NCBI RefSeq assembly: GCF_963583255.1 | Contig: NC_084809.1 | Location: forward strand, 9,798,997 to 9,862,996 | Source of the DNA: Pyrus communis | Taxonomy: Eukaryota > Streptophyta > Magnoliopsida > Rosales > Rosaceae | Length of the DNA stretch: 64,000 bases | Reading direction: 5' to 3' | Shown: positions 57,996 to 64,000 of the stretch, in pieces | Layout of the letters: the number at the start of each line of letters is the position of its first letter | Position numbering within the stretch: the first letter of the stretch is position 1 | The notes under the pieces: generated by a model | Told to the model about the DNA's origin: nothing | What the model saw: only the letters and a program-made list of their open reading frames with translations | Databases searched by the model: none | Program-made: the position numbers and the translations under genes

Positions 57996-58907
57996 CAGGG
58001 CCGGCCCAGGCCCAGTGCAGGTAGGGCGACCGTCCAGGGCTCAAAAATAATGAGGGCACCAAAATTATTAGGGCGGTATATTTATATATGTTTTCATAAG
58101 AATATAAATTTATAAAATTTGGTTCAATGACATAGAAATTTATCTAGAAGTGGTGGTTTTGTCATTTGAAAATAGGGAGGAGGTCTTGGGTTCAAAACAC
58201 CACATGTGCTTATTTACCTTCCAATTTTTTCAAATTTCTTTTCATAAGAGTATAAATTTATAAAATTTGGTTAAAGGATTAAGAAGTTTAATTAGAAGCA
58301 ATGATTTTTGTTGTTTAAAATTGATGAGAGGTCCTAAGTTCGAAATGCTATGTGCATGTTTATTCTTTTCAATTTTTACAAATTTTTGTTTGGTTGTTAA
58401 TTTATTTTTACTTATTAGCTAGTAGCTATGTGGGTTGTTATTTTAAATATTTGTTTCAATTCAAGTCTAATATTCAACAATGAGTAATAAGTAGAGCAAA
58501 TTTGCAAATGATAGGATGTGTCATCAAAATGTTTAATTTAGTGACTATTCATTACTAATACATATCAATTAAAGACTCGAAAACATCATTATTTTTTGAG
58601 TCCCATATTGACAAGATTAGTAAATAAGAAAAAGCACCTCATGATTTATACAAAAATACTTTCAAAGTTCAGATGAAAAACAAAAGTCATCATATATCTA
58701 CTTCTAAGCCCGGAGTTTTTTGGTTTTCTTCTTTCAATACAAAATAAATTAGTCTTTCTGTGTTTCTAAATTATTGAGTTTGAAATGTTTTTCTAAGTAT
58801 AATTTTATTGATGTCTTATGTGTGAAAATAAATAATTTTCTTATATAAAGTTAGGGAACTTTTTTTTAACATCGTCCTGCGTCTCAAAAATCTCTGGACC
58901 GGCCCTG
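57996..58907. mobile_element. Non-autonomous hAT element (912 bp) with perfect 8-bp duplication
   Basis: The left end CAGGGCCGGCCCAGG and the right end CTGGACCGGCCCTG are inverted repeats of the CAGGGCCGGCCC type. Perfect TATACCAC duplications flank it (57988-57995 and 58908-58915). The interior is AT-rich and non-coding, with a duplicated CATAAGAATATAAATTTATA block (about 58094 and 58242). Confidence 0.9.
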
Positions 58908-60130
58908 TATACCACCAAAGGAGAAATACCCAAAAGGGCAAGCACACTAAACTGGGATGACATCATTCTTTGAGGCATCATCACATCTGAACACATGACC
59001 CTCAAGGTTGTTTAGAAAGATACATTTGGCCCACTGGCATCCTGTCGTGATCGGCTCAGGTGGAGGAACAATCATCATTATTGATAATATTAATCTTAGA
59101 TCGGAAAAAAGGGGGCCTATACCAACTCCAATTTATTGTCTTTAAATAACCCAAGTATTTGGTTGGTTGGGTCAAACTATCTTAAGGGTAAACTTTAGGG
59201 CGCATAGAAAAAAACACCGTCACTCGGCCAATCCAGGATTCTAACATTAGATGGTCATAATCAAGGTACGTTAGACACTTGTCAGGTAGTGGGTTGGAGG
59301 CTATCACCCATGTGCTTAGACGAGGCCTAGACGGATTTGAATAAATTTTTTATATATCAAATAAATAAGTCCATATTTACACTTAAAAACACTATACTTG
59401 TATTGAGAGTTTGAGTTTTATTATTCTAATTAGATTTATTATTTTAACATACACAAATATCATAATTTATGCTTTAATATTTTAGTGAATTTGATGGTAT
59501 GAGGTGAAAAAGTGATTACGACTTCGTAGTACTTTACAAATAAATTCTCTCGAAGACTCACTTAGTGAACAACGATTGAATTCTCTCAAAGACTCACTTA
59601 ATTGTGAAAAGTTCCTTTCTCCCACCCATCAAATAAATTCTAGAAACAACTCTTCATTTTCAGGATTCACATCAATGACAATTGCATCTTCAACATAAGA
59701 AGTCACCCTCGCCCTAGAATCAATCTTAACCAATGCTTTAATTCAAGTGGAACTCAATGTGTCATGATACAAGTGAAGAAATGATTTATTTTTTCTGTGT
59801 CACTACACTTATTTCATGATATATGGAGTACCTACTTGAATACTAGTCACTTATGGAAATATTTTGTCCACCAATAATACGGATTGAACTTTGCCCAGCA
59901 TGTTGTTGGACAAACCAATGTAAGCATTGGTAAAAGATGATAGACAAATAACTCAATTATTTATTTTTTTCTATTTCACATTCATTAACTCAATATGATA
60001 AATCTCGGATGACATCATCCTTTGATGCATCATCACGTCTCAACACATTACCCCGAGGCTGGCTGGAAAACTACATTTGGCCCACTATTATCCTGTCTTG
60101 ATCGGCCGAGGTGGCGAAACAATTCCCATA

Positions 60131-60470
60131 CAGTTGAGAATATCAATCTCACAAAAAGAAAAAGAGGATCTTACACATGTTTATAAATAAGTGGATTATT
60201 TTTTATATTGCTAATTAGTTTTATGGTAAAACTTTAAGTTTCTTCATGGTATAAGAACATGTTATCCTGCATATGATTTCCAACGATTACACGTGTTTTA
60301 CATAACCTGATTTGTGTTGTCCACGTTCTAGGCTTAAAAATTCGCCACACGTGAGGGACCGTGTTGAGAATATCAATCCCACATCGGAGAAATGAAGAAC
60401 CTTGCATGTGTTTATAAGTAATTGAGCTACTCCCCGTACTGTGAATTGATTTTATGCTAGAACCTTTACT
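60131..60470 (+). mobile_element. TRIM-like miniature LTR element (copy 7)
   Basis: First LTR about 60135-60246 ending TTTCTTCA, primer-site relic TGGTATAAGAACATG, internal domain ending CACACGTGAGGGACC, and second LTR from 60362 (TGTTGAGAATATCAATCCCA). It is the positional counterpart of the copy at 52285. Confidence 0.72.
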
Positions 60471-61012
60471 ATAGAAAAGTGTTGTTTCAGCGACATACAA
60501 TTTGTCGCTTAAAACTTTGGGGAATGAAGGACATATTTCCTCGCATATTTGGTCTTTGAATTTTAATTTTGTTTATTTATTAAAATTTAGGGATAGTAGG
60601 CAGAGAAGCAATCATCATTGTTGGGAGTATCAATTACACATCGAAGAAAGGAGGGACATTGTTTGTACTTATACGTAATTCGCCTGCTTTTTGTACTGTC
60701 AATTAATTTTATGGTGTAACCTTAGCTTTTCTCGATCATCGTATTTTCATTTCTCTTAGACAACTTCCATTACACTAATTGTGCTTCCTTCTTTAATATA
60801 CGTGCAAAATACGACATTTTAGTTTAGATGTACAAGCACATTAATTTGCTTCTATCAAATTCAAACTACTTAATTTATGGAAAAGTTTACAAAGCTCATT
60901 CACACCACGTATACAGTATCAGTGGTCGTCAGTTAACCACGCACACTTAACTTCCTATACTATATCCAATCTATTGTTAAAAAAAAAAACCGAAGTATTT
61001 GTTTACTCAGAT

Positions 61013-61644
61013 TTAGTACCGGGTTGGTTGGTTGGCATAGGAAAGACTGACAAATACCGTACATTTCAACCTAAAAAACCCAATCAAATCTGTACATTGG
61101 CCACCCAACTTCATATGCCGGTTTACTTCCAGATAATCATCATCCGCCATTGTAGGATTATAGTCGAATGTAAACAACTCCCGTTGGGCCATAATTTCCT
61201 TCTTTTTCTTATCAAAATAGGCCTTACTCATTGGAGTGTAATCCAAAGTGTTCCTTTGCATGTTCCTATAATCCATCTTTTCTTGAACTTTTTTTGCCCG
61301 TTCTTCATGCCTACGGTTCATTTCTTCCACAGTAAAGGCATTTTGCTCCACCATTAATCATAATGAGGCGCCATTTCCTATTGAAAGGCATAATCATCTT
61401 TTGCCTTCCCCTTTACCTTCAATTTTCGGGCCTTGTTTCGTCTCATAGCCCTAGGTATGGAACCTTCACCCGAAGACGGATTTTCTAACCTTGTTTCTTG
61501 AATGGTAGAAGATCCATGTTCATCCCCAACAACTGGAGTAGGAGCAACTATTTCTTGAGGTGGATTTTCAAATAACACACACCCTTTACAAATTTCCCAA
61601 CAACCATGATGATTAAAGGGTTTCGAGTTGTCTTCCATATACAA
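61013..61644 (-). pseudogene. Harbinger-ORF1-like / NAM-associated domain fragment
   Basis: Two minus-strand pieces: 61378-61644 (KPFNHHGCWEICKGCVLFEN, AMRRNKARKLKVKGKAKDD) and 61013-61354 (EEMNRRHEERAKKVQEKMDY, KKKKEIMAQRELFTFDY). The pattern of W-E-I-C followed by a basic nuclear-localisation-like patch and a charged coil resembles the C-terminal half of ORF1 proteins of plant Harbinger elements, often labelled NAM-associated or GST-T3-like. It differs in sequence from the ORF1 at 41-43 kb. The SANT half is missing and an in-frame stop separates the pieces. Confidence 0.6.
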
Positions 61645-61839
61645 TTCCTCCGCTTGGCGTACCTTGAAAATATAATTACAAAATTAAAGGAAATTAATTT
61701 ATGAAATTAAATACAATATAATTAAATATTTAAAATAACTTGTGAACACTGGCTTTTCAAAATTACACATTAAAATCCATACAACGAGTATTTAAGTTTA
61801 ACTCATCTATAAGAAATATAGAGTGAGGGGAAATTTTTG

Positions 61840-63165
61840 GGGTTTTATAATAGATGGTCCTTGAAATTGTCCCTCACCACCGAGATGGTCCCTGAAATTG
61901 AAAATCAATCAATATAGTCCCTGAAAATAGGTGTCACAAATCAATGTGGTCATTCTGTCATAATTTATTTAAAATTCCGTTAAGTGCTGATGTGACACAT
62001 AAATGGGTCATATAAGCCATTTTTTTTCTCACAAGTCGTTCTTGAAATTGACCCGCGACATCAAAATGGTCCTTGAAATTGACCTGCGACATCAAAATGG
62101 TCCCTAAAATTGGAAATCGATCAATGTAGTCCAGCAAGTAAGTGTCCTAAATCAATGTAGTCATTCTGTTACAATTCTGTCAAAAATTATGTTATGTGCT
62201 AATGTGACACATAAATGGATAACACAAGTCTAATTAAATTTAAAAAATTACAAATAGGTTTAATAATTTAATAGTTAATAAAAAGTTGTGAACCCAAAAA
62301 CCCAGTCCTGTAATCACCTATAACTGTGGTCAACATTCCTCTACCTCATTCGCTATCTATTCTCTAAAAAAAAAAAAAAATCTCAATGCACTCATCTTTA
62401 CACACTTCGACACCCTTCACCGAATTGAACCTAGATCGAGATCACCTTTGGTGACGGCTTGACTGATTGGCAACGACTTCTAAGACATCACCGCTAACAT
62501 TTAAAAGGTTAACATCCTCACAACCTTAATCTTGGATAGCTTATTCGGCACTTCCCTGATGGTTTGGTGACTCAAAGAACCGTCACCTATGCCTTGAGAT
62601 AATGAGGTTATAACCGAGGTGCGTCTATTGTTGGTTGAAAACTATTTTCAAACCCCCTCTTAAGCCTTGGGCCTTTGAGAATTTATGGAAGGGATCTCTC
62701 TTCGTAGTAGACCCTACTACAAGAAAAAAATTATATTGTGCAAAATTGTATTTAGGCAATTTTTTTTAACTAATTATTAAACCCATATGAGCACATAACA
62801 ATTTTTTTTTTTTTACAAAATTGTGGCGAAATGATCATTTTGATTTGCGATGCCTATTTTCAAGGACTATATTCAACGATTTTCAATTATAGGGACCATT
62901 TTGATGGTGTGGGTCAATTTCAAGGACCATCTTGATGGTGTGAGTCAATTTTAAGGATCATTTGTGATAAAAACCTGTATATCTTGTGGGGCCCATTTAT
63001 GTGCCACATCAACACTTAACGGAATTTTTAACAAAATTGTGACGGAAGAACCACATTGATTTGTGACACCTATTTTCAGGGACTACATTGATTGATTTTC
63101 AATTTAAGGGACCATTTTGATGGTCAGGGTCAATTTCAGAGACCAGTTGTAATAAAAACCTAACA
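61840..63165. mobile_element. Long-TIR DNA element (about 1.3 kb) inserted in R copy 3
   Basis: The left arm (GGGTTTTATAATAGATGGTC, TGGTCCCTGAAATTGAAAAT, AAAATAGGTGTCACAAATCA) reappears inverted at the right arm (62940-63165). The two arms are about 150-200 bp long. The sister copy at 53350 reads GGGGAAATATCATTGAAGCC without interruption, giving the empty site. No clean target duplication was found, so superfamily is uncertain; TIR length suggests a Mutator-like element. The interior (62280-62700) contains GC-richer unassigned sequence. Confidence 0.7.
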
Positions 63166-63167
63166 TT

Positions 63168-63740
63168 GAAGCCTACCATTGTATAAATTAAAAAAGAGCT
63201 TCAAGGTAAATTAATAGCCTGATAACTCTAAATTTAAACTAAAAAAAATCATATGATAGAGCCATTACCCTTCTTTCAACTGCATCATGCAGTCATCACT
63301 TGAAATGTTCCTCTCGCCTAACCACCTAATAAACTCTAGAGACAGCTATTCATTTTTAGGATTCACATCAATGACAACCAAATCTTCGACATAAGGGTTC
63401 ACCATTGCCCCAGAACCAGTTTTAACCAATGTTTTTATTCAAGTGGAACTCAACGTGCCATGATACACCAATAAGACACATATTAAACTTTCTCGGCATG
63501 TTGAGATGGACAAACCAATCTAAGTGTTGACAAAAGATGATATACAAATAACTCGATTATTTCTTTCTTGCTATTTCACAATCATTAATTCAATATGATT
63601 AAATATGTAAAGTCCCTGCTTCAACAAATCCACCCCCATTTCCTACCAGCATTGCGAACATTTACGGCAACGACGATGACGACGATGATGGCGTGACGAT
63701 GACGATGGTGATGATGATGATGATGATTGTCGACACAAAT
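63168..63740 (+). repeat. Repeat segment R (copy 3, right part)
   Basis: Matches 53360-53950, including the orphan exon copy (about 63265-63430, minus strand, with one in-frame stop) and the terminal GAT/GAC trinucleotide tract (63670-63730). Confidence 0.7.
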
Positions 63741-64000
63741 TTTTCTTCCCATCCCCTAGCTTTCTTTTTCTCTTGCCCTTGCAAAGAGTCGTCTCTTGTT
63801 ATTGTTCTTATTCTCCGTGCCGCACCAAGGTAAGAAAAATTGAATTTTCTTCTTCTTGAAATTTGGGGAGTCTTGGGACTTCAAAAATTGGCTCGGCAGG
63901 GGCCGAGGGTGTGGGTAACACACAGCAAGGGAGCCACAGGGTGCTATGCACCATAGGCAGTATGGTGGTGCAGTGCGAAAGTCGGCTGACATGGGCCTGG
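63741..64000. other. Window edge, unassigned
   Basis: GC-richer sequence containing GCACCAAGGTAAG and GGGCCGAGGGTGTGG. It may be the start of another gene leader or retroelement, but nothing could be assigned. Confidence 0.3.

Larger units (their letters stand above)
58950..61843 (+). repeat. Repeat segment R (copy 3, left part)
   Basis: 59566-61110 matches 51590-53170 closely. It contains an orphan exon copy (about 59590-59735, minus), the uninterrupted target sites of the Harbinger (about 60035) and hAT-MITE (about 60086) insertions, a TRIM copy and a solo LTR-like block (60615-60725). Additional 59.1-59.5 kb sequence is not shared with copy 2. Confidence 0.72.

Overview
This is eukaryotic (plant nuclear) DNA. 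Genes are split by GT-AG introns, the intergenic DNA is AT-rich, and several classic plant transposon families are present. The gene set and repeats fit a woody eudicot, most likely Rosaceae (apple, pear or Prunus type). That placement rests on recognised families and general repeat style, not on a database search.

The left half (about 5.1-29.5 kb) is gene space with five well-supported host genes: a BBX32-like single B-box protein (+), a GT14 glucuronosyltransferase-like glycosyltransferase (-), a chloroplast glutamyl-tRNA reductase-binding protein (PGR7/GluTRBP type, +), and a convergent pair made of an F-box/kelch protein (+) and a membrane-anchored kelch protein (-). From memory, Arabidopsis places the last two side by side (At1g51550/At1g51540) and has BBX32 (At3g21150) near GluTRBP (At3g21200), so the order looks like retained ancestral synteny. 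All multi-exon models close without frameshifts.

A sixth host gene, a 23 kDa jasmonate-induced protein-like gene (-), lies at 36.4-39.5 kb. Its single intron holds a 940-bp Mutator-like element inserted 28 bp from the splice donor.

The rest is a dense nest of transposable elements. At 2.8-4.0 kb is a Pack-MULE that has captured a copper amine oxidase exon. A 5'-truncated LINE tail and a copia element lacking reverse transcriptase lie at 31.5-35.7 kb. At 40.27-45.77 kb is a complete-looking PIF/Harbinger transposon with both ORFs intact and a 120-bp tandem array filling the ORF1 intron. A gypsy gag/LTR remnant occupies about 47.8-51.1 kb. From 40 kb to the end, a repeated segment (called R here) recurs several times. 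It carries a TRIM-like miniature LTR element (at least seven copies in the window), a conserved orphan exon, and nested hAT, MITE and Cassandra insertions. Because R copies differ in which insertions they carry, they act as empty sites that define insertion boundaries.

No tRNA, full-length rRNA, CRISPR or prokaryotic-type feature was seen. The only rRNA-like sequence is the 5S-derived block inside the Cassandra solo LTR.
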